A DNA stretch of 64,000 nucleotides from Fremontodendron californicum (lineage: Eukaryota > Streptophyta > Magnoliopsida > Malvales > Malvaceae). The stretch spans positions 4,221,134 to 4,285,133 of the forward strand of contig JAULJL010000032.1 in NCBI GenBank assembly GCA_030761205.1, written 5' to 3'. Made by a program: the position numbers and the translations under genes. Position 1 is the first letter of the stretch, and the number at the start of each line of letters is the position of its first letter. Shown here one piece after another: positions 53,737 through 64,000 of this stretch. The notes beneath the pieces are model-generated. The model did no database searches, had not been told where the DNA came from, and saw nothing but the letters and a program-made list of their open reading frames with translations.

Positions 53737-55666
53737 TGATGCACCCAAAAGAGTGTATCTTATTTAACCTTGCACTAAAAAGATCAATTGTAAGTATAGT
53801 AGTTAGCAAGGGTCGAGTCCTCAGGGATTGGGTTTTAGTTTATAAGTTGATAGTTTAAAACTTAAATTCAAGAACAATAAAAGAAAAGGGGTTTTTGAAA
53901 TCAGATTTAAACTAAAGTAAATAATAAGAATAATATGCAAGGCGGTATAACCAGCCAATAAAAATATATATACTAAATTAGGCGGTATAACCAGCCAATA
54001 AAAATATATATACTAAATTAGGCGGTATAACCAGTCAATAAAAATAAAACAAAGTTAATATACAAATTAGGCGGTGTAACCAGCCAATAAAAATAAAACA
54101 AAGTTAATATACAAATTAGGCGGTGTAACCAGCCAATAAAAATAAATATACTTTTAAAAATAAGCAAACTAGAAAAGTAAGAAAACAAGTAAGTAAGAAG
54201 AATCAAATATGAAAATATGGTTAAGGTTTCATTCTCCACCACTAGACATCATTAAGAATCAATTTCAGATCTATCAATATCAACCAACTATCAAAGTTAA
54301 CAACCGTAGATAACAACAAGCTCTGTTACCCCAATGTTTCCTTAGTTTGTCGTTAAATAGAACAAGCTCTCTATTTAATCTCTAACCATTAAACAACCTA
54401 GAATAAGCTCTCTAAATTCAATTTAATGGCAGCTTTATGATGAGAAAGATAGGTTGATCTAAGCAACAAACACATAAGCTCGGATTGTTCAACTTAGGTT
54501 ATGTTCCACTTTGCAATTATTGAAAACTTCACCATAATCATTAATCACAAATTGCCACTTATGAATAGGAAATCAAGACAATTACACGGATCAAGACTCC
54601 TAAACTAGCAATAGATAATTATCAAGATCTATCTAGTTGTACACCTAAATAAATCAAGACAACATCATGAACAATTCTTGTAGAAGAACATAAGCAACTT
54701 TGATAGAAAATTAATGATAGATAGAATCTGAAAATCAATCACAAAACATGTCTAGGGCTTTGAAATCACCCTTAACCAAATAGAAGTTTAGCCTAGCATA
54801 GGCATTATAAACATAAAATTAAATAGAATCTAAGAAGAAAATAAAAGAAAGAAAGAAGAAGAAGAAGAATATTAATTATCCAACCTCTTGCTCTTTCTAA
54901 AGAAAAAGAAAACTAGAGAAAAGAAAGAAGAAGAAAACTTAGAGAATTTTATTACAATGGCTAATATCCTACCTATGTACAATATGATCCTCTACAATCA
55001 TCCAAGGCCCTCTATTTATACACATTTTGAAGGGCTAAATGACAAGAGACAAGCTTTACAAATTTCAAAGGTAGGTATAATAGGTGGGTGCATTTTTCTA
55101 ACAATTTTCGTCATATTGTATGACAATTTTGATCAGCCAACTTGATGGTCGATTTTGTCAATTTTGGAGGCCTGATATGATCACATGGTCTTCTAGAAAA
55201 ATGTTCCCCTATCAGTTACTGATCCATAGCCGTTGGAATCAGATCATTTGCTGATGTGGATAAGAAGATATGGGCAAAATACGAAAACAGGTCAGCACAG
55301 ACGTCATTGCACATCAGCCAACTTGATAGTCGATTTCGCTAGGAAAAACGACTCCGTTTCAAGAAGTGTAAAACATGAAAAAGATAGATATGCCTCTTAA
55401 CTTTGCACGGTTAAAATTTCAGCCTTATTGCTTCAGTGAAACTCGAGATATAGCTGATATGGCAAAAGGTGTCGGAACTGGAACTGAACTGGATTTGCCT
55501 TTAATTCTAGTAATCTGAAATCACTCAAAGAAACTTGTGAAAAACACCAAATTACATAAAAATATAAAAGATCATAAACACAATTAGACTAAACAATAAT
55601 AACTCGTATTTGACACAAAACAATAATAAAACATAACTAAAAACTATATAATTATACGAGTTATCA
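53737..55666 (-). repeat. 5' LTR of element G
   Basis: 1930 bp, TATA box 55013-55020 (reverse). It has five minisatellite-type units, the last two being copies of a longer version with AAAACAAAGTTAATATAC and GGTGTAACC. It ends TTATCA, then GATTG. Confidence 0.95.
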
Positions 55667-56555
55667 GATTGGGTTTTAATCTATGAGTTATTAGTTTATA
55701 ACTTACGTTCAAAGAAAACAATAAAAGAAAAGGGGTTTTTGAAGCCAGATTTAAACTAAAGTAAATAATAAGAATAAGATGCAAGGCGGTATAACCAGCC
55801 AATAAAAATATATATACTAAATTAGGCGGTATAACCAGCCAATAAAAATAAAACAAAGTTAATATACAAATTAGGCGGTATAACCAGCCAATAAAAATAA
55901 ATATACTTTTAAAAATAAACAAACTAGAAAAGTAAGAAAAAAGTAAGTAAGAAGAATCAAATATGAAAAATATGGTTAAGGTTTCATTCTCCACCACTAG
56001 ACATCATTAAGAATCAATTTCAGATCTATCAATATCAACCAACTATCAAAGTTAACAACCGTAGATAACAACAAGCTCTGTTATCCCAATCTTTCCTTAG
56101 TTTGTCGTTAAATAGAACAAGCTCTCTATTTAATCTCTAACCATTAAACAACCTAGAATAAGCTCTCTAAATTCAATTTAATGGCAGCTTTATGATGAGA
56201 AAGATAGGTTGATCTAAGCAACAAACACATAAGCTCGGATTGTTCAACTTAGGTTATGTTCCACTTTGCAATTATTGAAAACTTGACCATAATCATTAAT
56301 CACAAATTGCCACTTATGAATAGGAAATCAAGACAATTACACGGATCAAGACTCCTAGACTAGCAATAGATAATTATCAAGATCTATCTAGTTGTACACC
56401 TAAATAAATCAAGACAACATCATGAACAATTCTTGTAGAAGAACATAAGCAACTTTGATAGAAAATTAATGATAGATAGAATCTGAAAATCAATCACAAA
56501 ACATGTCTAGGGCTTTGAAATCACCCTTAACCAAATAGAAGTTTAGCCTAGCATA
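55667..56555 (-). repeat. 5' LTR of element F, remainder
   Basis: It continues from 48570 and matches the F 3' LTR up to TTTAGCCTAGCATAG. There it switches to LTR E sequence (ACATAGATAATATATAC). The U3 part, including the TATA box, is therefore missing from this LTR. Confidence 0.88.
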
Positions 56556-58041
56556 GACATAGATAATATATACATAAAACTAGAAAGAAAATAAAAGAAT
56601 GGAGAAGAAGAAGAAGAAGAAGAAGAAGAATAATGATGATCTTTGAGTCTCCTGAAAAGATATCTAGTTTGTGGCTCAAAAGATGATATTTATAAAGCTT
56701 TAAAACCCTGAGAATAAGTCCTTGCCGCACAAGTAAGCCTAGAGGTGCAAAAATCACGTTTTTGTCTTTTTTTTCAGATCTGCGTTTAGGGTTTTTCTAG
56801 CCGCAGGGTTAAGGTTTCATTCTCCACCACTAGACATCATTAAGAATCAATTTCATATCTATAAACATTAATTAGCTATCAAAGTTAACAACCGTAGATA
56901 ACAACAAGCTCTATTACCCCAACCTTTCCTTAATTTATCGTTAAATAGAACAAGCTCTCTATTTAATCTCTAACTATCAAACAACCTAGAATAAGCTCTC
57001 TAAGTTCAATTTAATAGCAGCTTTCTGATGAGAAAGATAGGTTGGTCTAAGCAACAAACACATAAGCTCGGATTGTTCAACTTAGGTTATGTTTCGCTTT
57101 GCAATTATTGAAAACTTGACCATAATCATTAATTACAAATTGCCACTTATGAATAGAAAATCAAGACAATTACACGGATCAAGACTCCTAAACTAGCATT
57201 AGACAATTATCAAGATTTATCTAGTTGGCCACCTAAACAAATCAAAACATCATCATGAACAATTTTAATGGAAGAACATAAGCAACTTTGATAGAAAATT
57301 AATGATAGATAGAATCTGAAAATCAATTACAAAACATGTCTAGGGCTTTGAAATCACCCTTACCAAATAAAAGTTTAGCCTAGCATAGACATAGATAATA
57401 TATACATAAAACTAGAAAGAAAATAAAAGAATGGAGAAGAAGAAGAAGAAGAAGAAGAATAATGATGATCTTTGAGTCTCCTGAAAAGATATCTAGTTTG
57501 TGGCTCAAAAGATGATATTTATAAAGCTTTAAAACCCTGAGAATAAGTCCTTGCCGCACAAGTAAGCCTAGAGGTGCAAAAATCACGTTTTTGTCTTTTT
57601 TTTCAGATCTGCGTTTAGTGTTTTTCTAGCCGCAGGGTTCTTTAGGGTGATCTTCTAACGCCATTTTGAATGCCCATTTCTTATCCGATTTGGGCCCATA
57701 ATATATCGTTGGAAAGATAATCAAGTCAACTTCAAAAGTCAAGGGGAAGTTTCTTCAAATAAAGAATCTAACATCATGTTTTCCTTACAACAAGCTCCAG
57801 AGGTCAAATTTGCCTGATTGCTTTTCAACCAGAAATTGATATTTTTGACTCCCAAGTCTTCTTCCATCTTGTGATTATGATTTTGTAAGCTCTTTACCAT
57901 CATTATTGACATATTTTGACTTCATTCTCCTTATTGTACCTAAAATTCAAAAACATAATATAAGTAAACAAGATAAAGATCGAAAACATAACAAAAACTA
58001 AAGGTAGAAAGGCATAAAATGTATATTTTATGAGCTTATCA
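56556..58041 (-). repeat. LTR E, right part with internal tandem duplication
   Basis: 56556-56806 and 57388-57638 are near-identical E sequences (CATAGATAATATATACATA ... TTTTCTAGCCGCAGGG) including a GAA repeat. From 56807 the sequence restarts at TTAAGGTTTCATTCTCC and runs through to the LTR end GAGCTTATCA (58041), followed by the GAATC duplication. The arrangement implies recombination between the F LTR and LTR E plus a duplication of about 0.83 kb. Confidence 0.78.
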
Positions 58042-58164
58042 GAATCTAAGAAGAAAATAAAAGAAAGAAAGAAGAAGAAGAAGAATATTAATTATCTACC
58101 CTCTTGTTCTCTCAAAAACTCTAAAACAAAGAAGAAATCAGAACTTTGATGCTTGAAGAAATCT
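58042..58164 (-). repeat. 5' LTR of Athila element C, last visible part
   Basis: It resumes after the GAATC duplication and matches the C 3' LTR at about 26330-26440 (CTCTTGTTCTCTCAAAAAC ... CTTTGATGCTTG). It stops within GATGCTTGAAGAAA, where integrase coding sequence begins; the outer ~850 bp of the LTR are lost. Confidence 0.8.
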
Positions 58165-58783
58165 GAAACAACTTTAGAGTCAGTAGTCCTAGTGAATTTT
58201 GCTTCCACCCACTTTGAAACATAACCAACGGCAAGTAAAATATAAAGATTACCAAAAGAAGAAGGAAAAGGTCCCATGAAATCCATGCCCCATACATCAA
58301 AAATTCAACAATAAGTATTGGAGTTTGAGGCATTTGATTTCAAGCACCTAAGTTACCTGTTCTTTGGCAACGATCACATGACTTGCAAAAGAGGTATGCA
58401 TCGTTGAACATAGTAGGCCAATAAAATCCAAAATCATGAACTTTCATGGCTGTTCCTTTGGATCCAAAGTGTCCTCCACATGCATAAGAGTGACAAAAGG
58501 TGAGAATAGATTGAAATTTATATTCGAGTACACACCTTCTTATAATCTGATAGGAGCAATGCTTCCAAAGGTAAGGATCATCTCATATGTAGTATTTGGC
58601 ATCACTCTTGATCTTATTTCTTTGAGCTAGTGTCAACTCTTGTGGCAACTCTTGGTAACTAAGTAATTAACAATATCGGCATACCAAGGAGTTGTTGTAC
58701 TTATAAAAAGAAGTTGCTCATCCGAAAGTTCTCATTCAAGGGTAGTGCATCCTCTTCATGAACTAAACGGCTAAGATGGTCCA
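58165..58783 (-). pseudogene. Athila RNase H end and integrase fragment (element M)
   Basis: The minus strand contains DHLSRL (end of RNase H), then LPLNENFPDEQL-like sequence, the H2C2 zinc region (HSYACGGHFGSKGTAMKVH ... CKSCDRCQRTG) and the integrase core start (MDFMGPFPSSFGN, YVSKWVEAK, DSKVVSDF) with the first catalytic Asp. Several frameshifts and a stop interrupt it. It may be part of C displaced by deletion or a separate Athila copy; element K cuts the other side. Confidence 0.85.
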
Positions 58784-60826
58784 TGATGCACCCAAAAGAG
58801 TGTATCTTATTTAACCTTGCACTAAAAAGATAAATTGTAAGTATAGTAGTTAGCAAGGGTCGAGTCCTCAGGGATTGGGTTTTAGTTTATAAGTTAATAG
58901 TTTAAAACTTAAATTCAAGAACAATAAAAGAAAAGGGGTTTTTGAAGCCAGATTTAAACTAAAGTAATTAATAAGAATAAGATGCAAGGCGGTATAACCA
59001 GCCAATAAAAATATATATACTAAATTAGGCGGTATAACCAGCCAATATATATACTAAATTAGGCGGTATAACCAGCCAATAAAAATAAAACAAAGTTAAT
59101 ATACAAATTAGGCGGTATAACCAGCCAATAAAAATAAATATACTTTTAAAAATAAGCAAACTAGAAAAGTAAGAAAACAAGTAAGTAAGAAGAATCAAAT
59201 ATGAAAAATATGGTTAAGGTTTCGTTCTCCACCACTAGACATCATTAAGAATCAATTTCAGATCTATCAATATCAACCAACTATCAAAGTTAACAACCGT
59301 AGATAACAACAAGCTCTGTTATCCCAATCTTTCCTTAGTTTGTCGTTAAATAGAACAAGCTCTCTATTTAATCTCTAACCATTAAACAACCTAGAATAAG
59401 CTCTCTAAATTCAATTTAATGGCAGCTTTATGATGAGAAAGATAGGTTGATCTAAGCAACAAACACATAAGCTCGGATTGTTCAACTTAGGTTATGTTCC
59501 ACTTTGCAATTATTGAAAACTTGACCATAATCATTAATCACAAATTGCCACTTATGAATAGGAAATCAAGACAATTACACGGATCAAGACTCCTAAACTA
59601 GCAATAGATAATTATCAAAATCTATCTAGTTGTACACCTAAATAAATCAAGACAACATCATGAACAATTCTTGTAGAAGAACATAAGCAACTTTGATAGA
59701 AAATTAATGATAGATAGAATCTGAAAATCAATCACAAAACATGTCTAGGGCTTTGAAATCACCCTTAACCAAATAGAAGTTTAGCCTAGCATAGGCATTA
59801 TAAACATAAAATTAAATAGAATCTAAGAAGAAAATAAAAGAAAGAAAGAAGAAGAGGAAGAATATTAATTATCCAACCTCTTGCTCTCTCTAAAGAAAAA
59901 CAAAACTAGAGAAAACTTAGAGAATTTTATTACAATGGCTAATATCCTACCTCTGTACAATATGATCCTCTACAATCATCCAAGGCCCTCTATTTATACA
60001 CATTTTGGAAGGCTAAATGACAAGAGACAAGCTTTACAAATTTCAAAGGTAGGTATAATAGGTGGGTGAATTTTTTTAACAATTTTCGTCATATTGTATG
60101 ACAATTTTGATCAGCCAACTTGATGGTCGATTTCGTCAATGTTGGAGGCCTGATCTGATCACATGGTCTTCTAGAAAAAGGTTCCCCTATCAGTTACGGA
60201 TCGATAGCCGTTGGAATCAGCTCATTTGCTGATGTGGATAAGCAGATATGGGCAAAATACGAAAACATGTCAGCACAGACGTCATTGCACATCAGCCAAC
60301 TTGATGGTCGATTTCGTCAATATTACAGGCTTGATCTGATCATATGGTCTTCTAGACAAAGGTTCCCGTATCAGTTACGGATCCATAGCCGTTGGAATCA
60401 GCTCCTTTGCTGATGTGGATAAGCAGATATGGGCAAAATACGAAAACAGGTCAGCACAGACGTCATTGCACATCAGCCAACTTGATGGTCGATTTCGCTA
60501 GGGCAAACGACTCCGTTTCAAGAAGTATAAAACATGAAAAAGATAGATATGCCTCTTCGCTTTGCACGGCTACAAATTTCAGCCTTATTGATTCAGTGAA
60601 ACTCCAGATATAGCTGATATGGCAAAATGTGTCGGAACTGGAACTGAACTGGATTTGCCCTTAATTCTAGTAATCTGAAATCACTCAAAGAAACTTGTGA
60701 AAAACACCAAAATACATAAAAATATAAAAGATCATAAACACAATTAGACTAAACAATAATAACTCGTATTTGACACAAAACAATAATAAAACATAACTAA
60801 AAACTATATAATTATACGAGTTATCA
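58784..60826 (-). repeat. 3' LTR of element K
   Basis: 2043 bp. It shares with B the two-unit U3 (about 60115-60480) and CTCTCTCTAAAG wording, so B and K belong to one LTR subfamily. TATA box 59991-59998 (reverse). One minisatellite unit is shortened (CAGCCAATATATATAC, 59041). Confidence 0.95.
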
Positions 60827-62872
60827 CACCCCCACACTTAGATTGTTGCTAGTCCCTAGCAACGACTCAATAAAAATAAAATAAGAAAATCTAATCTAAT
60901 CCACTTTCGTAGGAAATCACGGTGGCACTTAGCATGTGACACAAGCCTTTAAACCCCTAGGTGTCCCTAGCGGACGAGTTTAGTCTCGTGAGGGTTTACT
61001 AGAACGATACCCACAAACATTGAAAAATTAAAATATAAATAAACTTCATATAAATAAACTACATATACTAAAAATATTTACTCCTAATCCTTTCAATACA
61101 AATTAGAGACAATATTTGAACAAGTCTTATAAACTAATCAATAGCTTAAAAAATTTCACAAAAAATCATGCTTGAATGTAAATTGTTTGAGTTAAGCCAA
61201 TATTAGCATAACATATCTCAATCAAAATAGTGCATGTTCAAATTTAATCTCAACTTCTCACATGGGATACTCTCTTGATTTTCACTCTTTAAAGTAGTGG
61301 TAAAGTGTTTACACTCAATCAATCTCATGAAAACACTTCTACCATATGCTTGCTTGTCCACCTATTCTCCACTAAAAGATCATGCAACTTCATAAATCAA
61401 GAGGTCTTTAATCAAGGTTGTAATGGGGCCAAGGGGTTTGTAATGTGTTTGAAGAACAAAAGGATAAAGATATCACAAAGGTTCCAAAGATTTCATAAAG
61501 TTTAGAGACATAAAAAGATTATACAAAGAAACTTCTCAAAACTCTTTACAAGTACATAGTCACCTAGGCCGGATATTCATGTTGGGCCTTTTCTTCATTC
61601 TAAACAACTTTGTAACATCTTTTTCTTTTTCCACAAATTCAAGAGATGATTCATTTTTTTTTATATAGGAATGTATTTGCCAGTATTCCATTTCTTTTTC
61701 TCTTGACTTTTCTTTTCTTTTCCCCCCACACTTATTTCTTGTTTCTAACCAAAAAAATATCCCTTGTCTTTGCAACTTGTCTCAAATCATGCTAATTCAT
61801 CTTTGGAACAAAGGTAAAGATATAAGTATATTTAGGTTAGGGACAAGTTATGGTTACCAAAGAGATAGCTTATTCAATGTAGGCTCAAATTGGTTCACTA
61901 AGGGTGTGTTCTCTTGGAACATCAATAAGGGATGGTTGTTTGGCCCTGGCTAAAAATCCTAATGCCTCTATCATATTCATGTTGTCACATGCATCAATAT
62001 AGTCTCAAACGGTTTAAAGCAAGTTCTAGAGAATCATGTAATCATAAGAGCACTCAAGAAAGAAATTAGATTGATTTGTATAATGCATCAATCATTTTAG
62101 GCTCAAAAACTCACAAGAATGATTATACAAGTCAGATTAAGTCTAAACATGCTTCTTTCTCAATCAACATATCATATTAACATTGGCTCATAAAAAGGTT
62201 GACATCAAGCTCAATTCTCATGAAAATCTTCTCACTAATAAATATGTTTTAGACTTATGCAATTCATATCTCATCATTGTATTAAAAAGGAACTAAAACA
62301 CACTAAAAAATAATAATAATAATAAAGACTCATAAAAAATAGTAGACAAAAATAAAAGAAATCCTAAATCATTCCCCCACACTTAATTCTTACATTGTCC
62401 TCAATGTAAGTCTATTAACCCAAATGAAAGAATCATGTGTAAGAGAAAAGAACTAATAACATAAGAATAGGAATAACTAGACTCAAAACAAAACAAACTC
62501 ATGCAACCTAAATAATCCTAAAATACTAAACAAAAATTAACAAGTAAACGTAAAAAGATTAAAATCAAACTGACAAGGTATGTCTCAAGTCTCCCTTACT
62601 CAGACCTTGTTCAGAATGAATACTTCTAAATTGCTTAAAACACAACAAACTCTTTTTTTTTTTTTTTTTTGAAAAGAAGAAATCAAACTGACAAGGTATG
62701 TCTCAAGTCTCCCTTACTCAGACCTTGTTCAGAATGAATACTTCTAAATTGCTTAAAACACAACAAACTTTTTTTTTTTTTTTTAAGAAGGTAAAATTTA
62801 GGAGATATTACCTGTAGAGGTTGCTAACCACTTATTATAACTGAGACACAACAAACAAAATGTTAGATAATG
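60827..62872 (-). other. 3' region of element K and LOG 3' flank
   Basis: Polypurine tract at the LTR edge, stem TTGCTAGTCCCTAGCAA (60844-60860), CCCCCCACACTT near 61722, hairpin TTACATTGTCCTCAATGTAA near 62391, then two ~95-bp units each ending in a thymine tract (62570-62670 and 62686-62784). No gene. Confidence 0.8.
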
Positions 62873-63562
62873 TCACAAAGACAAAGTGCAATCCACTCCT
62901 TGCTCGTCCATATCTCTTTTTCTTTTTCCGAGCGTTTGCGAAACAACCATAGCAGATAAATACTCATAAGCTTGGAGCTTTTTGAGTAAATCTTCAATGG
63001 TTGTAGCAGAAATTATGGTTCTCCTTGCCTCTGAAAACATGAATCCATTATCCACAGCATTATCTAAATATGAAAGCAAATTACTAAAATAACCATTAAT
63101 ATTAAGCAAACCAATGGGTTTCTTATTTGTGACCAAAGATGACCAAGAAGCCACGCAAGCTATTTCTTCCAATGTACCCAGACCTCCTGGTAAAGCAATG
63201 AATGCATCGGCAGAATGGTACATGATTGTTATCCGTTCAGGGATACTCCAGACTTGTATTTCCTTACCCACGGTAGGTCCACAAAAACTTGTGAATAGTT
63301 TTGGCACGATTCCTAGAACTGGACTTCCTCCGGCGTGTGCTGCTGTAGCGACTGCTCCCATTAAACCCGTACTACCGCCTCCATAAATCAACTGGATCTT
63401 TTGTTGGGCAAGTATTACTCCAACTCTTATGGTTTCATCAGCGAATATGTTATTTTTCCCTGGATAAGCACCTCCAAAGACACAAATTTTTTTTAATGCG
63501 TTGGGACGAAGTACTTTCCATTTTTTTTTCTTTTTCGAGTGCCTAAAAGAGAATAAGTACAT
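62873..63562 (-). CDS. LOG-type phosphoribohydrolase (element K), altered N-terminus
   Basis: The LOG core is complete (GGGSTGLMG, conserved Arg, PGGLGTLEE, full tail). An extra base in the adenine run near 63490 puts the usual MESTSS start out of frame. The frame is open from an upstream ATG (63562) that gives MYLFSFRHSKKK and then a short unrelated stretch before KKICVFGG, 229 aa in all. Whether this start is used is unknown. Also ADETIR for ADEAIR and SAMVV for SATVV. Confidence 0.8.
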   Translation of the reverse strand: MYLFSFRHSKKKKKWKVLRPNALKKICVFGGAYPGKNNIFADETIRVGVILAQQKIQLIYGGGSTGLMGAVATAAHAGGSPVLGIVPKLFTSFCGPTVGKEIQVWSIPERITIMYHSADAFIALPGGLGTLEEIACVASWSSLVTNKKPIGLLNINGYFSNLLSYLDNAVDNGFMFSEARRTIISATTIEDLLKKLQAYEYLSAMVVSQTLGKRKRDMDEQGVDCTLSL

Positions 63563-63885
63563 GGTGTAATATATAGAGGACTGAGTAGTGAATCAGACAA
63601 GAGTAATAATGTCGCCGAAAGTGTATCTGACCTGTCAGAAGAAAATATTAACCTAACAAAAGATTTTTGCGTGATTTCAGGAAGAAAATCAAAAAGAGAA
63701 GAAAAATCAACCCTAAAAGACAAATAAAAAAAATGAGAATAATTACACAAATCGAACAACACGTAAATTAAACCGAAATGAAGTTATTGCAAATCAAACC
63801 AAAAGCTGAGAAGTCATTTATTGTAGTTGTGATTGTGGCTCACATCTTCCTCTGGTTTTATGTCCAGAAACGGCTTAAACGCCTT

Positions 63886-64000
63886 CTATGAGTCGAGGAT
63901 ATGCTTCCCATCCAGTTTTCTTACAAGCTGGCAAACAGGGTCTTTTAACATCAGATTCCCAAGATGTTGCCATTCCCTTTGGAATTGCGGCCATAAATCA
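63886..64000 (-). CDS. CRP zinc-finger protein (element K), C-terminal end only
   Basis: The last ~37 codons (DLWPQFQREWQHLGNL ... KHILDS) up to the TAG stop at 63886-63888. The rest lies beyond the window. The CRP-LOG spacer matches element G (single repeat). Confidence 0.75.
   Translation of the reverse strand, partial: DLWPQFQREWQHLGNLMLKDPVCQLVRKLDGKHILDS

Larger units (their letters stand above)
48571..55666 (-). mobile_element. Element G: cargo copy lacking its 3' LTR
   Basis: Inserted in the F 5' LTR with the duplication GATTG (48566-48570 and 55667-55671). The right side is a normal 5' LTR. The left side starts inside the 3' region (TAATCTAATCCACTTTCG), so the 3' LTR, the polypurine tract and ~60 bp are missing, with the break exactly at the target duplication. 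It carries gag, CRP and a LOG with one stop. Confidence 0.9.
42342..56555 (-). mobile_element. Element F: cargo copy that lost LOG; split by element G
   Basis: 3' LTR 42342-44172, internal region to 48476, 5' LTR 48477-48570 and 55667 to about 56555. Both LTRs share CTCCTAGACTAGC and the same TAACTTACGTTC variant, so they are partners. The outer end of the 5' LTR is missing: near 56555 it passes into LTR E sequence, so no target duplication can be shown. CRP is frameshifted and LOG deleted. Confidence 0.88.
58784..64000 (-). mobile_element. Element K: cargo-bearing copy, 5' part beyond the window
   Basis: Inserted after GTCCA (58779-58783) in the Athila fragment. 3' LTR 58784-60826, 3' region, LOG and the end of CRP are in the window; gag and 5' LTR should follow beyond 64000. 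Confidence 0.93.

Noticed and set aside
55644..55997. Hydrophobic ORFs with repeated YWLVIPPNL (38030, 42426, 54018, 55644)
   Set aside because: They arise by translating the 40-bp minisatellite; apparent membrane segments are an artefact of the A/T-rich repeat.
56548..56757. Leucine-rich ORFs at 56548 and 57380
   Set aside because: They are produced by a GAA trinucleotide repeat read antisense in duplicated LTR E sequence.

Overview
This window is a dense nest of LTR retrotransposons from a plant nuclear genome, most likely a eudicot. It is AT-rich and holds no ordinary single-copy host gene that I can recognise. Three kinds of evidence point to a plant: Athila-type Ty3/gypsy coding remnants, primer-binding sites matching the 3' end of plant tRNA-Asp, and a LONELY GUY (LOG) type cytokinin-activating enzyme.

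Most of the window is made of copies of one non-autonomous, Athila-derived family. Its LTRs are about 1.83-2.09 kb, starting TGATAACTCG and ending GGGTGCATCA. Behind the 5' LTR come a tRNA-Asp primer-binding site, an intact gag-derived ORF of 312 codons (without capsid, zinc knuckle, protease, RT or integrase), a conserved hairpin, and a long non-coding 3' region ending in a GTGTGGGGG polypurine tract. Every cargo-bearing copy whose relevant part lies in the window has two extra ORFs between gag and the 3' region. The first is a ~178-aa basic protein with a four-cysteine finger that resembles the cysteine-rich nucleic-acid-binding proteins of carlaviruses and related flexiviruses (called CRP here). 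The second is an intronless 215-aa LOG-type cytokinin riboside monophosphate phosphoribohydrolase. Copies A, D and G carry both; F has a damaged CRP and has lost LOG; K has LOG and the end of CRP at the window edge; B has no cargo and looks like a deletion product.

Layout. 1-1879: LTR end of a + element (L1) inserted in the gag of element J (- strand; gag 1880-2443, LTR 2577-4435). 4436-8621: decayed Ty3/gypsy chromovirus-like element N (protease, RT, RNase H, integrase). 8622-9375: LTR-like sequence with a TATA box, then a Ty1/copia RT fragment. From 9376: Athila element C (- strand), heavily interrupted. Its 3' LTR (9376-9672 and 25766-27290) is split by element A (9673-25765, +), and A is split by element B (15001-22103, -). 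The body of C (27291-40808) is split by element D (31058-39635, -). Its 5' LTR (40809-41662 and 58042-58164) is split by LTR E (from 41663), which holds element F (42342 to about 56555, -), whose 5' LTR holds element G (48571-55666, -). 58165-58783: Athila RNase H/integrase fragment, broken by element K (58784 to the window end, -). Five-base target duplications confirm A (ATCAA), B (CATAC), D (ATTGG), E (GAATC) and G (GATTG).

How it could work together: the family has no protease, RT or integrase, so it must be mobilised by an autonomous Athila relative. The LTR promoter (TATAAATA) would drive the gag-like ORF. Each cargo ORF also has its own TATA-like box 51-53 nt upstream of its ATG and a splice-acceptor-like sequence close to the ATG. 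A viral-type zinc-finger protein and a cytokinin-activating enzyme travelling together in a transposon is the most unusual feature here. It raises the possibility that the element affects cytokinin level or cell proliferation in its host; that is inference only.
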